Shown piece by piece: positions 42,827-51,819 of a stretch of DNA of 64,000 nt. A program made the translations under genes and the position numbers. The notes under the pieces were generated by a model. That model saw only the letters and a list, made by a program, of their open reading frames with translations, did not search any database and was not told where the DNA came from. The stretch's first letter is position 1. Every line of letters begins with the position of its first letter. The DNA is from Nonlabens tegetincola (GTDB lineage Bacteria > Bacteroidota > Bacteroidia > Flavobacteriales > Flavobacteriaceae). Location of the stretch: positions 248,001 through 312,000 of the forward strand of contig NZ_MQVV01000014.1 in assembly GCF_002954355.1 (NCBI RefSeq). Reading direction: 5' to 3'.

Positions 42827-45256
42827 ATGAAACACATCTGGATAGGTGTGATTGCCCTATTAACCTTAATTAAAGGGTATTCACAAGAAAAATTAACTTA
42901 CCAGCAACCACCTGAGGAAATTATGAAATTGGTGGATTATGATCGTCCACCTACTGTACTTATGGACGATGAAGCAAAATACATGGTGCTTATTAATCGT
43001 GATACCTACAAATCCATTGAAGATTTATCTGAAAAGGAAATGCGCCTTGCAGGTTTACGTATCAACCCTAAAACCAATATAGGAAGTAGAACTACCTTTT
43101 ATAATAAAGTTATGGTTCAAAAAGTAGGTGGTAATGAACCAAAGACTGTTACTGGGTTGCCAGCAAAACCCAAACTTGCAAACATCGCCTGGTCGCCTGA
43201 TCAATCGATGATCGCAATGACAAATACTGTTGAAAATGGGACCGAAGTATGGGTACTGGATATTAAAAAAGCTGCTGCTCGTAAAATAACTGATGCTACA
43301 GTAAACGCGAATATGGGTAATCCTATAAGCTGGTTTAAAGATGGAAAATCCTTACTCGTAAAGATGTTAGGTAACAACCGTAAACCCTTAATTGATACCA
43401 GTGAAAAAGTTCCTACTGGTCCTACCATATCTACTAGTGATGGTTCCAAAGCTCAAAACCGTACTTATCAAGATCTTCTTAAAAACCCAAACGACGAACA
43501 CAATTTTGAACAATTGGCTTTGAGTAAAATTGTACAAGTGAATCTTGATGGAACTCAAAAAGATTTTTTACCAGATGCTATGTATCGTGGTATTTCATTC
43601 TCACCGGATGGATCACACGTTATGGTAACAAAACTTCAAAAACCATTTAGCTACATTGTTACTTATGGAAGGTTTCCACAAGTAAGTCACGTTTACACCA
43701 ATAATGGAAACATGGTTGCCAAGGTGAATGACGTTCCTCTAATAGAAGAAATGCCTAAAGGTTTTATGGCTACAAGAACAGGTAAACGTAGTTTGGGCTG
43801 GCGTGCAGATCGCCCGCATACTCTTCATTACGTGACGGCACTTGATGGTGGTGATCCAGCTGTTGAGGTTAGTCATAGAGATGTCCTTTACTCTTGGGAA
43901 GCGCCGTTTAAGGAAGGAACAGCTAGCGAGATGATGAGAAGCATTAATAGATTTGCAGGTGTTCAATACGGTGATAAGAACACTGCTATAGCCTATGACC
44001 GATGGTGGAACACGCGTAATCGTAAGGTGTATAAATTTAATCCGAGTGATAAAAATCAAGATGCTCAGGTATTATTTGACTTAAATTATCAAGACGTTTA
44101 TGCTGATCCTGGAAGGTTTGTAACTACTCGCAATCAATACAATCGCAGTGTGCTACTTTTAGATAAGAATCAAGCTTACCTTATGGGAGCTGGATACACT
44201 CCAGAAGGGCAGTTTCCTTTTATCGATAAGATTAATTTGAACAGTAGTAAAAAACAACGCCTTTACCAGTCAAAGTATACTGATAAAAAAGAAAGTCTTC
44301 TTGATGTAGTCGATATGAAAGCCGGTAAGGTGCTAGTACGTATTGAATCTGCGACTGATTTCCCTAATTACTATATGCGAGATATTACAAAAGGAAATGA
44401 TGTAACACAGCTTACTTACTTTGAAAACCCGTTTGAAGGTCTTCAAAATGTGGAAAAAGAAGTAATTACCTATAAACGCGATGATGGTCTGGAGCTTAGT
44501 GCAACCATGTACTTACCACCAGGCTATGATAAATCAAAGAAAGAAAAACTGCCTATGTTAGTTTGGGCTTATCCTAGAGAATACAAGGATAAAGCAAGTG
44601 CTAGCCGTAACACTCAAAACCCAAATGAATTTACCTATCCTTACTATGGAAGTTTTGTTTATTGGGTAATGAAAGGATATATCGTTTTGGACGATGCAGC
44701 ATTTCCTATTGTAGGAGAAGGTGATGAGGAACCTAATGATACCTTTATCAAGCAATTAGTAGCAAATGGTAAAGCTGCAATAGATGCTGTTGATAAGTTA
44801 GGATATGTCGATCGTAATAGAGTAGGAGTCGGTGGTCACAGTTATGGAGCCTTCATGACTGCAAACTTACTGGCGCATTCTGATTTATTTGCTGCAGGAA
44901 TTGCACGATCTGGTGCCTATAACAGAACCTTGACTCCATTTGGTTTTCAAAGTGAAGAACGCAGTTACTGGGAAGCACCGGAAATTTACAACACGATGTC
45001 ACCTTTCATGAATGCTGAAAAAGTTGATGAACCAATTCTTTTAATACATGGACAAGCTGATAATAATAGTGGAACTTATCCATTACAAAGCGAGCGTTAT
45101 TTCAATGCTCTTAAAGGATTAGGAGCTCAAGCTAGGCTAGTAATGTTGCCTAAAGAAAGTCACGGTTATGTTGCCAAGGAATCTATTCTACATGTATTAT
45201 GGGAACAAGATCAATGGTTAGAAAAGCATGTAAAAAATAAAAATACCGCGGAGTAG
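42827..45256 (+). CDS. S9-family prolyl oligopeptidase, glutamyl endopeptidase-like
   Basis: Exported serine peptidase of 809 aa (signal peptide 'IGVIALLTLIKGYSQ'). The N-terminal 530 residues form a beta-propeller ('NIAWSPDQSMIAMT', 'ISFSPDGSHVMVT'). The C-terminal alpha/beta-hydrolase domain has nucleophile Ser about 672 in 'GGHSYGAFM', Asp about 745 in 'HGQADNN' and His about 779 in 'ESHGY'. Overall pattern and length match the S9D glutamyl endopeptidase-like branch (the chloroplast GEP type) rather than classic DPP4. It is probably periplasmic and degrades peptides. A terminator hairpin follows. Confidence 0.88.
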   Translation: MKHIWIGVIALLTLIKGYSQEKLTYQQPPEEIMKLVDYDRPPTVLMDDEAKYMVLINRDTYKSIEDLSEKEMRLAGLRINPKTNIGSRTTFYNKVMVQKVGGNEPKTVTGLPAKPKLANIAWSPDQSMIAMTNTVENGTEVWVLDIKKAAARKITDATVNANMGNPISWFKDGKSLLVKMLGNNRKPLIDTSEKVPTGPTISTSDGSKAQNRTYQDLLKNPNDEHNFEQLALSKIVQVNLDGTQKDFLPDAMYRGISFSPDGSHVMVTKLQKPFSYIVTYGRFPQVSHVYTNNGNMVAKVNDVPLIEEMPKGFMATRTGKRSLGWRADRPHTLHYVTALDGGDPAVEVSHRDVLYSWEAPFKEGTASEMMRSINRFAGVQYGDKNTAIAYDRWWNTRNRKVYKFNPSDKNQDAQVLFDLNYQDVYADPGRFVTTRNQYNRSVLLLDKNQAYLMGAGYTPEGQFPFIDKINLNSSKKQRLYQSKYTDKKESLLDVVDMKAGKVLVRIESATDFPNYYMRDITKGNDVTQLTYFENPFEGLQNVEKEVITYKRDDGLELSATMYLPPGYDKSKKEKLPMLVWAYPREYKDKASASRNTQNPNEFTYPYYGSFVYWVMKGYIVLDDAAFPIVGEGDEEPNDTFIKQLVANGKAAIDAVDKLGYVDRNRVGVGGHSYGAFMTANLLAHSDLFAAGIARSGAYNRTLTPFGFQSEERSYWEAPEIYNTMSPFMNAEKVDEPILLIHGQADNNSGTYPLQSERYFNALKGLGAQARLVMLPKESHGYVAKESILHVLWEQDQWLEKHVKNKNTAE

Positions 45257-45283
45257 TAGGTATTTGAACTACTCACAAATCAT

Positions 45284-45329
45284 AAAGCTGTTTAATAAAA
45301 CTAGATGTTTATTAAGCAGCTTTTTTAAT
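45284..45329 (+). terminator. Rho-independent terminator of the S9 peptidase gene
   Basis: 16-nt arms AAAGCTGTTTAATAAA and TTTATTAAGCAGCTTT (one mismatch) around an 8-nt loop, with a T-tract to about 45327. Confidence 0.82.
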
Positions 45330-45349
45330 TAACTCAATACCTTTAAACG

Positions 45350-45357
45350 TACCTTTG
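45350..45357 (+). promoter_or_regulatory. -7 box (TACCTTTG) directly before the DUF4268 ATG
   Basis: Matches TAnnTTTG and ends 4 nt before the ATG at 45362, which puts the expected start of transcription at or next to that ATG. No good -33 TTG is seen in the preceding 25 nt. Confidence 0.5.
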
Positions 45358-45361
45358 CCAA

Positions 45362-45790
45362 ATGTATTCGCGAGAAGAGGCTAAACAAATACGACAACAA
45401 TTTTGGACCATGTTTGGTAAACGATACGATCGTAAATGGTTGTTGTACAATACAAAGATTAAGGACTTTGCTTTAAAATTTTCATTTGAGCATAAAAAAG
45501 CATTAGTCAGTATAGATATTACCCATGACGATGAACTGTTACGAGCATATTATTACGACAAGCTACTCAGTCTTAAAAGTATATTTAAAGATGAGGTAAG
45601 TCAAGACCTCATATTTGAGGAAAATTACTACCTAGAATCTGGAAAGGAGATATCAAGAGTTTATGTTCAATTGGATAAAGTAAAAATACAGAAACAAACA
45701 GATTGGCCAGCAGTCTATGAATTCTTCTATGAGAACATGGATAAGTTAGAGCGTTTCTTTTTAGACTATAAAGATTTTATTAAAGACTAG
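45362..45790 (+). CDS. DUF4268-family protein
   Basis: A 142-aa cytosolic protein matching the DUF4268 pattern ('FWTMFGKRYDRKWLLYNTKI', 'ALVSIDITHDDELLRAYYY'). In other bacteria DUF4268 can be the C-terminal part of restriction-related proteins or stands alone as here; its biochemical role is unknown. The promoter position suggests a leaderless mRNA. Its last 11 nt overlap the end of the convergent Hpt gene. Confidence 0.78.
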   Translation: MYSREEAKQIRQQFWTMFGKRYDRKWLLYNTKIKDFALKFSFEHKKALVSIDITHDDELLRAYYYDKLLSLKSIFKDEVSQDLIFEENYYLESGKEISRVYVQLDKVKIQKQTDWPAVYEFFYENMDKLERFFLDYKDFIKD

Positions 45791-46142
45791 CGTGATGATC
45801 TAGAGTAAGTTTGACCTGATTTAATCCTTCTTGATAATTCTGATTAAATTGATCAAACAGTTGGTGCACATCTTCTAGGTCTTCGTTGTTTTTAGCCTTA
45901 TTCTCAATTTCTTGTAGCAAGAATGTTTCCGTTTCCATATCCAATGTACGATAGCTACTTTTAACTTTATGAGCTAGTAGTCCAGCAGCTTCATAATTTT
46001 TATTTTCTACAGCTTGCTTTAAATTATCATAATCGGTAGGTACCTCTTGTAAAAACATATCTAATATGGATACGATAATTTCATTATCATCGCCAAAATT
46101 TTCTTTTAATCCTTGTAATTCTAGAATTGTGCTTTGCCCCAT
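45780..46142 (-). CDS. Histidine phosphotransfer (Hpt) domain protein
   Basis: A 120-aa single-domain phosphorelay protein. ATG 46142 ('MGQSTILELQGLKENFG') is chosen; a longer frame begins with TTG. Seen: four-helix bundle character and the phospho-acceptor motif 'LLAHKVKSSYRTLD', where the His of 'AHKVKSS' takes phosphate from a hybrid kinase. No kinase or response regulator is adjacent, so the partner must be elsewhere. It ends tail to tail with the DUF4268 gene with an 11-nt overlap. Confidence 0.87.
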   Translation of the reverse strand: MGQSTILELQGLKENFGDDNEIIVSILDMFLQEVPTDYDNLKQAVENKNYEAAGLLAHKVKSSYRTLDMETETFLLQEIENKAKNNEDLEDVHQLFDQFNQNYQEGLNQVKLTLDHHASL

Positions 46143-46205
46143 GCTTTCAAAACTAAACAATTATTCATTTATTCAAAATACTCTTACAGTAAAAATCAAA
46201 GGTTT

Positions 46206-47744
46206 TTAACCTAGCCATCCATCACGATCTAGGCTTCTGTACTGTATAGCTTCAGCAATATGGGTACCGTTGATAGATTTACTTCCTTCGAGATCGGCAA
46301 TAGTTCGAGAAACTTTAAGAATACGGTCATAAGCTCGAGCACTCAAGTTTAAACGTTCCATAGCATTTTTAAGTAGTTCCTTACTCGCCTCATCAAGAAC
46401 ACAATGTTGTCGTATGTCTTTAGTATTCATTTGAGCGTTGTAGTGGGTTTTTTCGCTTTCGCGAAAGCGTTCAGTTTGAATATCTCTTGCGGCTGTAACT
46501 CGTTTTCTTATCTCAGCTGACTTTTCTGCTTGCCTTTCTTCAGTAAGTTTTTCAAAAGGAACAGGAGTCACTTCAATATGAATGTCAATACGATCTAGTA
46601 GCGGACCAGAAATCTTACTTAAGTAGCGTTGCATCTCTGCCGGGCTTGATTGTACTGGAGCATTTGGATCGTTAAAGTAGCCACCTGGACTAGGATTCAT
46701 GCTTGCTACAAGCATAAAACTTGATGGGTAGGTAACGGTAAACTTTGCTCTTGAAATGGTAACTTCACGATCTTCAAGAGGTTGACGCATTACTTCTAGC
46801 ACTTCTCGTTTAAATTCTGGTAACTCATCTAGAAATAGTATCCCATTATGACTTAATGATATTTCACCAGGTTGTGGATAGCTACCACCACCTACCAACG
46901 CTACATTTGAAATAGTGTGGTGTGGACTCCTAAAAGGTCGTTGTGCCATGAGTCCATTTTGATTACTCGTTCTTCCAGCTACACTGTGAATTTTAGTCGT
47001 TTCAAGAGCTTCATGTAAAGTCATAGGTGGCAATATAGATGGTAGTCTTTTGGCGAGCATCGTTTTTCCTGCTCCTGGTGGACCGATGAGAATAATATTA
47101 TGGCCACCTGCTGCCGCAATTTCCATACAGCGTTTAATACTTTCTTGACCTTTTACATCGGCAAAATCAAATTCTGGATGTTCAAGAGCTTGATAAAAGG
47201 TTTCACGAGTATCTATAATCGTAGGCTCTAATTCTTTTTCTCCTTTGAAAAATTGAATAACATCCAATATGTTATCAACTCCGTATACATCTAGATTATC
47301 TACTATAGCAGCTTCGGCGGCATTTTGTTTGGGTAGAATAAAACCTTTAAACCCTTCTTGTCTTGCTTTTATGGCTATTGGTAAGGCTCCTTTAATGGGT
47401 TGTAGTTGACCATCGAGTGATACTTCACCCATAATGATATAATCTCCCAGTTGATCGCTATCTATTTGCTTACTAGAATTGAGAATACCTAGAGCAATGG
47501 GTAGGTCATAAGCACTACCTTCTTTACGTAAATCGGCTGGTGAAAGATTGATTATCATCTTCTTACCAGGCATTTTATAACCTACGTTTGATAAAGCAGC
47601 TGTAATTCTAAAACTACTTTCACTTATAGCCTTGTCAGGCAAACCTACTAGGTGATATCCTATTCCTGTTGCAGCATTTACTTCAACAGTTATAGTTTGT
47701 GCCTCGACTCCAAAGACGGCACTTCCATAAACTTTTGTGAGCAT
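46206..47744 (-). CDS. comM: ComM/YifB-family Mg-chelatase-like AAA+ ATPase
   Basis: A 512-aa AAA+ protein. N-terminal Lon-like (ChlI) domain ('[20 protein letters not shown]'), AAA+ core with Walker A '[15 protein letters not shown]', Walker B '[10 protein letters not shown]', and '[16 protein letters not shown]', plus a C-terminal Mg-chelatase lid ('[20 protein letters not shown]'). The family includes ComM, a hexameric helicase that promotes branch migration in natural transformation. A dispersed palindrome (46454-46469) is in frame and encodes 'RFRESEK'. No other competence gene is nearby. Confidence 0.92.
   Translation of the reverse strand: MLTKVYGSAVFGVEAQTITVEVNAATGIGYHLVGLPDKAISESSFRITAALSNVGYKMPGKKMIINLSPADLRKEGSAYDLPIALGILNSSKQIDSDQLGDYIIMGEVSLDGQLQPIKGALPIAIKARQEGFKGFILPKQNAAEAAIVDNLDVYGVDNILDVIQFFKGEKELEPTIIDTRETFYQALEHPEFDFADVKGQESIKRCMEIAAAGGHNIILIGPPGAGKTMLAKRLPSILPPMTLHEALETTKIHSVAGRTSNQNGLMAQRPFRSPHHTISNVALVGGGSYPQPGEISLSHNGILFLDELPEFKREVLEVMRQPLEDREVTISRAKFTVTYPSSFMLVASMNPSPGGYFNDPNAPVQSSPAEMQRYLSKISGPLLDRIDIHIEVTPVPFEKLTEERQAEKSAEIRKRVTAARDIQTERFRESEKTHYNAQMNTKDIRQHCVLDEASKELLKNAMERLNLSARAYDRILKVSRTIADLEGSKSINGTHIAEAIQYRSLDRDGWLG
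46454..46469. repeat. Dispersed palindrome inside comM
   Basis: CGCTTTCG/CGAAAGCG, 16 nt, in the coding sequence in a charged linker. Confidence 0.85.
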
Positions 47745-47873
47745 GTGGTTTGATTAGGCTTTAAATATAGTAAGAATATATATACGAACTCAATGATAAG
47801 GTTTACAGAATAAGTTACTTATAAATCATTATAATCTTTTAAGTTTAAGGCAAATACTTATTGATATATTTAG

Positions 47874-48713
47874 ATGAAGTACCTTTTTGCTGTTTTCTTA
47901 ATTTTCTCATTCACTTATCTAAAAGCGCAATCAGATTTTGAAATGTTGGCTTATAACGTGTTATTAGGTTCTTTTACTTCGGGAGTAGGTTCTACAATCA
48001 ATAAAACCCCTGAACAGAAATGGAATGAAGCCTTTTTTGACGGTGCGTGGAAAGGAGCTTTAGGAGGTTCTCTCACTTACAGCGGTAAAACATTACTTAT
48101 GGAAGTTGATGATGATAATGATTGGCAAATTTCTTGGGCCTCGAAAATCATTCACAACTTGGGAACTTCATTTATAGAAAATGGTAGTAATAACCGTCCA
48201 ATTTTTGAACAATATGTTTTTAATATTGGTTTCTATCGTGCTGAATTTATTTTTAAAAATGGATTTAAATTTAATTCTAGAATAAAACCAATTTCATTCA
48301 CATTAAATGCCTATTCTATGATAGGTAATCGTTTTGATTTAAATAAATCATTAGTTTACGGGACACCAATATATACTACGCAAGACCAAAATCTACCAAA
48401 CGCTAGTGCAATCACTCATGGAAACTCGATAGTTTTTAGAGAGAGCTTAATCGATAACTTTAGATTAGCTAACCACGAAATGGTGCATGTATTTCAGTAT
48501 GACGAATATGTGGGATTTAACTCAATCATTACTAAATTTAAACAAGAAAAAAAATGGTTAAATAAAATTGATTCTTCTATATTTTATTTAGACGCTCATG
48601 CAATTATGTTCTATTTGTTTTATTTCACAGACGAATTGATACAAGGAAGATCGTTTAATTTTTTGGAAAGAGAGGCTTACTACTTTTCAGGAGAAATTTC
48701 AAGAAACAATTAA
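47874..48713 (+). CDS. Uncharacterised exported protein with HExxH motif
   Basis: A 279-aa protein with a signal peptide ('YLFAVFLIFSFTYLKAQ'). The N-terminal part is glycine-rich and may cross or line a membrane ('FDGAWKGALGGSLTYSGK'); the middle has several beta-strand-like stretches. Near residue 204 is 'NHEMVHVFQYDEY', which fits the HExxH zinc-peptidase signature and resembles the HExxHxxQ found in some small zincin-like domains. Whether it is an active peptidase is unknown. It converges on miaE with a 4-nt overlap. Confidence 0.6.
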   Translation: MKYLFAVFLIFSFTYLKAQSDFEMLAYNVLLGSFTSGVGSTINKTPEQKWNEAFFDGAWKGALGGSLTYSGKTLLMEVDDDNDWQISWASKIIHNLGTSFIENGSNNRPIFEQYVFNIGFYRAEFIFKNGFKFNSRIKPISFTLNAYSMIGNRFDLNKSLVYGTPIYTTQDQNLPNASAITHGNSIVFRESLIDNFRLANHEMVHVFQYDEYVGFNSIITKFKQEKKWLNKIDSSIFYLDAHAIMFYLFYFTDELIQGRSFNFLEREAYYFSGEISRNN

Positions 48714-49315
48714 TGCATTCTATCACCTCTTACTTCTAGGTGAGGAATAAAACTAGCTTCATAATCTAACCAGTACTGCCATCTTTCTTTCACTATTTCT
48801 TCTTTAAAATACGTTCGTGCAAGTTTTAGGAAAAGCTTATAGTGCTGCGCTTCGGCAACCATAAAGGTGTAATAGAAATCTTGTAAATCGGCATCGTTTA
48901 AATTTTGCCACAATTGTTTAAAACGTTCACAGCTGCGTGCTTCTATCAATGCGCATATTAATAATTGATCTAAAAACAGTTGATCACGACCTTGTCCTTT
49001 GGGCTTGCCTTTCATAAGTTTTTTTACATACTCGTCAGGTCGCTGGATTCCTAATTTTAAACCACGTTCTTTTAATTTACTAAGAACCATCCTAAAATGT
49101 CCCCATTCCTCACTTACCACAGGTGATAAGGCTTCAACAATTTCTTCTTTATCACTGTGCATTTGTATGATAGAAATAATGGTGCTGGCAGCCTTTTGCT
49201 CACAAAAAGCGTGATCAGTAAGAATATCTTGTAAACTAAATTTAGCCAAGTTGGCCCATCTAGGATCAGTAGGTAACTGTAAACCTAAGGTTGTTTTATC
49301 TTTAGAAACATGCAT
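48710..49315 (-). CDS. miaE: tRNA 2-methylthio-N6-isopentenyladenosine hydroxylase MiaE
   Basis: A 201-aa di-iron monooxygenase that hydroxylates ms2i6A37 to ms2io6A37 in tRNAs reading UNN codons. Ferritin-like helical bundle with iron ligands in 'DHAFCEQKA', 'SEEWGHFRMVL' (E-x2-H), 'LIEARSCERF' and 'VAEAQHYKLFLKLA' (E-x2-H). The length fits MiaE-type proteins of Bacteroidota. It requires MiaA and MiaB, encoded elsewhere. Together with mnmE and the RsmB-type gene it makes three RNA-modification genes in this window, but they are not linked in one operon. Confidence 0.92.
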   Translation of the reverse strand: MHVSKDKTTLGLQLPTDPRWANLAKFSLQDILTDHAFCEQKAASTIISIIQMHSDKEEIVEALSPVVSEEWGHFRMVLSKLKERGLKLGIQRPDEYVKKLMKGKPKGQGRDQLFLDQLLICALIEARSCERFKQLWQNLNDADLQDFYYTFMVAEAQHYKLFLKLARTYFKEEIVKERWQYWLDYEASFIPHLEVRGDRMH

Positions 49316-49405
49316 AATACAAAGTTGCTAGTTTTACTCGATTTATTCAAGAAGATCTTACATATTTAGAATATAAGTTTTGCACGGATTGATTGTTGAT
49401 AGTAC

Positions 49406-49419
49406 GCTTTTGCGAAAGC
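49406..49419. repeat. Degenerate copy of the dispersed palindrome
   Basis: GCTTTTGCGAAAGC: one substitution (C to T) breaks the symmetry. The surrounding gap 49316-49532 (217 nt) holds nothing else I can name. Confidence 0.7.
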
Positions 49420-49532
49420 ATAATATCTTACTAAAAAATCATAATTAAATCATAACTATTTGATAACTAAGGATCATTGTTTTACCTATTGGTTTTAATT
49501 ATCTTTAAACCTAAACAAAAACCAATAACATT

Positions 49533-49895
49533 ATGACAACTAAACAAGTGGCTGATCAATTAGTCGAATGGTGCCGAAATGGTGAGGAAACAAAATGCTA
49601 TGAAAATTTGTATAGTCCTGAAATTACAAGCGTCGAAATGGCAGAACCTATGAAAGAAGTTCATGGTTTTGAAGGATTATCTAAGAAAGGAGAGTGGTGG
49701 CGTGAAAATTTTGAAGTCCATGGCAATAAGGTAAGTGATCCTATTGTTGCCGACAATCATTTTGCGGTTACCTTTTGGATGGATACTACACACAAGCCTA
49801 GCGGACAAAGATCTCAAATGACCGAGATTGGAGTTTATCAAGTGAAGGATGGAAAAATATGGCGTGAGCAGTTTTTTTACAACACAGAAGAGTAA
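49533..49895 (+). CDS. SnoaL/NTF2-like small protein
   Basis: A 120-aa cytosolic protein with the alpha+beta cone fold of the SnoaL-like NTF2 superfamily: an N-terminal helix ('QVADQLVEWCRNGEETKCYE'), then 'LYSPEITSVE', 'FAVTFWMDTTHK', and 'EIGVYQVKDGKIWREQFFY' as the closing strands. Members serve as small-molecule-binding or isomerase-like domains; the ligand cannot be inferred. It converges on the pyr operon, with 12 nt between stops. Confidence 0.8.
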   Translation: MTTKQVADQLVEWCRNGEETKCYENLYSPEITSVEMAEPMKEVHGFEGLSKKGEWWRENFEVHGNKVSDPIVADNHFAVTFWMDTTHKPSGQRSQMTEIGVYQVKDGKIWREQFFYNTEE

Positions 49896-49907
49896 TAAAA
49901 AAGAGAT

Positions 49908-50240
49908 CTAGAATCCTAGGTCTCTTTCTATTTCTTCCATTTCTATGATGTCTTGCGCTTCTTGAAGGGTAGGGACAACCATAAGTTCTTCAGGAATTTG
50001 ATCTGTAGAAAGTGCTTTGTTGATGATAACAAAAGACTGTTTTGTAGCACGGTGTTTATTACTTAATTCTAGAAAATGTAGAAGCTGGTTTAATGTAGCT
50101 TGATCATATTCGGATAAATCAACTATGACATTTTTATTTGAAAATTGTTGCCAGATTGTAGGTAAAAATTCTGCAAATTCAACAATATCATTATGTTCAT
50201 CCTTTAGAAGGATAAAGTTATCGTGCGATGAGCTTTTCAT
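49908..50240 (-). CDS. STAS-like small protein at the end of the pyr operon
   Basis: A 110-aa protein with the alternating beta-alpha pattern of STAS-like domains ('KNVIVDLSEYDQATLNQLLH', 'QSFVIINKALS', 'LMVVPTLQEAQDII'), similar to small regulatory STAS-fold proteins. It directly abuts pyrB, so it is co-transcribed with pyrR-pyrB. From memory, related genomes may encode ribonuclease Z next to this protein; no such gene follows here. Function unknown. Confidence 0.6.
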   Translation of the reverse strand: MKSSSHDNFILLKDEHNDIVEFAEFLPTIWQQFSNKNVIVDLSEYDQATLNQLLHFLELSNKHRATKQSFVIINKALSTDQIPEELMVVPTLQEAQDIIEMEEIERDLGF

Positions 50241-51083
50241 TTAATTTCTCTTTATTTTGCTTGCTACTAAGTATAAAACGGCCATTCTTACTGCAACACC
50301 ATTTTCTACTTGATTTAGAATAATAGCTTGGTCACTATCTGCTACTTCACTAGTAATTTCAACACCTCGATTAATCGGTCCAGGATGCATGATTGTTATT
50401 TCTTTATCTAACGATTGAAGCAATTCCATATTTACACCGTATTGTTGCGTGTATTCTCTCACGCTAGGGAAGTAGGAAATATCCATGCGCTCATTTTGAA
50501 CTCTCAACATGTTTGCTACATCACACCATTGAAGTGCTTTACGTAAATCTAGCTCTACCTGAACTCCTAGTTTTTCTATATGCTTGGGTATAAGCGTTGC
50601 AGGGCCACAAACCATGACCTCGGCACCTAATTTTTCTCTAATAGAATAACTATCTAACAATGCTTGCGTAGGATGCTCATGCGCACCATCTCCAGCATTT
50701 ACTATTCTGGCATTTATATGATTTGAAAGGAACACACCGGCGCCTGGATTCGGATGACGCATTACTACAACGTCCACCTTCATAGCGAGAATGTTGTTGA
50801 CGGTGTCTATTAATGTTTCCCCTTTTTTTACAGAACTTTGGGCAGCACTGAAGTTAATTACATCGGCACTTAATCGTTTTTCGGCAAGTTCAAAAGAAAG
50901 TTTTGTTCTGGTTGAATTTTCAAAGAAAAGATTGGCAACTGTAATATCTCTAAGTGATGGAACCTTTTTAATAGGTCTATTTATTACTTCTTTAAACTGA
51001 TCCGCAGTTTGATGAATTAATTGAATATCTTGTGGTGTAAGATATTTGATACCCAAAACGTGATCTACACTTAATTCACTCAT
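50241..51083 (-). CDS. pyrB: Aspartate carbamoyltransferase with an internal deletion
   Basis: Normally catalyses carbamoyl phosphate + L-aspartate to N-carbamoyl-aspartate, the first committed step of pyrimidine synthesis. Recognised from 'FFENSTRTKLSFELAEKRLS' (carbamoyl-phosphate loop), 'DGAHEHPTQALLD' and 'MHPGPINRGVEI' near the C-terminus. At 280 aa it is about 29 residues shorter than usual (roughly 308-310). The protein reads 'DSYSIREKLG' directly into 'AEVMVCGPATLIP', so the block that in other enzymes holds the strand and 'GDxxHSRVARSN' motif is absent (junction near 50621-50633). That motif carries an active-site arginine, so this copy is probably inactive. No frameshift is present. 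Confidence 0.88.
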   Translation of the reverse strand: MSELSVDHVLGIKYLTPQDIQLIHQTADQFKEVINRPIKKVPSLRDITVANLFFENSTRTKLSFELAEKRLSADVINFSAAQSSVKKGETLIDTVNNILAMKVDVVVMRHPNPGAGVFLSNHINARIVNAGDGAHEHPTQALLDSYSIREKLGAEVMVCGPATLIPKHIEKLGVQVELDLRKALQWCDVANMLRVQNERMDISYFPSVREYTQQYGVNMELLQSLDKEITIMHPGPINRGVEITSEVADSDQAIILNQVENGVAVRMAVLYLVASKIKRN

Positions 51084-51631
51084 TAATTTTCTTTGTTTTT
51101 AAGTAAGTAAACGGCGTCTTCACCAGCATTTTCCTTCCAGTGTACTTTTACTTTTTGATTGTCAATAGCATCAACTTGTCTGCCTTTATAGTCAGGTTGT
51201 ATAGGTAGATGCCTAGAGAACCTACGATCTATCAATGTTAATAATTCAATATGTTCGGGTCTTCCAAAGGATTGAAGAGCGGTAAGTGCTGATCGTATGC
51301 TGCGTCCTGTATAAAGCACGTCATCAATAAGCACCACCTTTTTATCTTCTATTAGAAAATTTATTTCGGTGGAGTTTGCTTTAAGTGGTTCATTACTTCT
51401 TCTAAAATCATCTCTATAGAATGTGATGTCTAATTTACCCGATAATAAATCGGATATTTCATAATGATCTTGAAGTAATTGTGTCAATCGATTTAATAAA
51501 AATGTTCCTCGAGGTTGAATGCCAATAAGAACAGTTTGTTTAAAATCTCCGTGATTTTCAATTAATTGACAGGCTAACCTATGTAAGGTGATGTTTAATG
51601 CCGTCGCGTCTAGAAGTAATTTTTGACTCAT
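51083..51631 (-). CDS. pyrR: Bifunctional pyr operon regulator / uracil phosphoribosyltransferase PyrR
   Basis: A 182-aa phosphoribosyltransferase-fold protein that, in characterised members, senses UMP/UTP and binds pyr mRNA, and also makes UMP from uracil. Seen: PRPP-binding loop 'VVLIDDVLYTGRSIRSALTA', preceded by 'IGIQPRG', and the closing 'LLTLIDR'. Start and stop overlap pyrB (TAATG), so expression is coupled. I see no PyrR-binding anti-antiterminator in the upstream sequence, though I looked only by eye. Confidence 0.9.
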   Translation of the reverse strand: MSQKLLLDATALNITLHRLACQLIENHGDFKQTVLIGIQPRGTFLLNRLTQLLQDHYEISDLLSGKLDITFYRDDFRRSNEPLKANSTEINFLIEDKKVVLIDDVLYTGRSIRSALTALQSFGRPEHIELLTLIDRRFSRHLPIQPDYKGRQVDAIDNQKVKVHWKENAGEDAVYLLKNKEN

Positions 51632-51763
51632 TGAGGTTACTTGCTAGTGACAAAGATAAGTATTTTAATAATGTAGAAACGTAAGAATGAAACTTAAAAG
51701 CGCTGGTTTAGTAGTAGAACGTATGATGTGATCACTAGTATAATGTGATTTTTAAATAAATAA

Positions 51764-51794
51764 AAAACCCTTACTTAATTTAAGTAAGGGTTTT
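51764..51794 (-). terminator. Rho-independent terminator of rpsA
   Basis: AAAACCCTTACTTA-ATT-TAAGTAAGGGTTTT (perfect arms). On the minus strand it follows the rpsA stop at 51820 by about 26 nt. Both flanks are A/T-rich, so it could also stop transcription toward the plus strand. Confidence 0.85.
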
Positions 51795-51819
51795 CTAAAC
51801 TATTTAGAATAGAGTAGGC

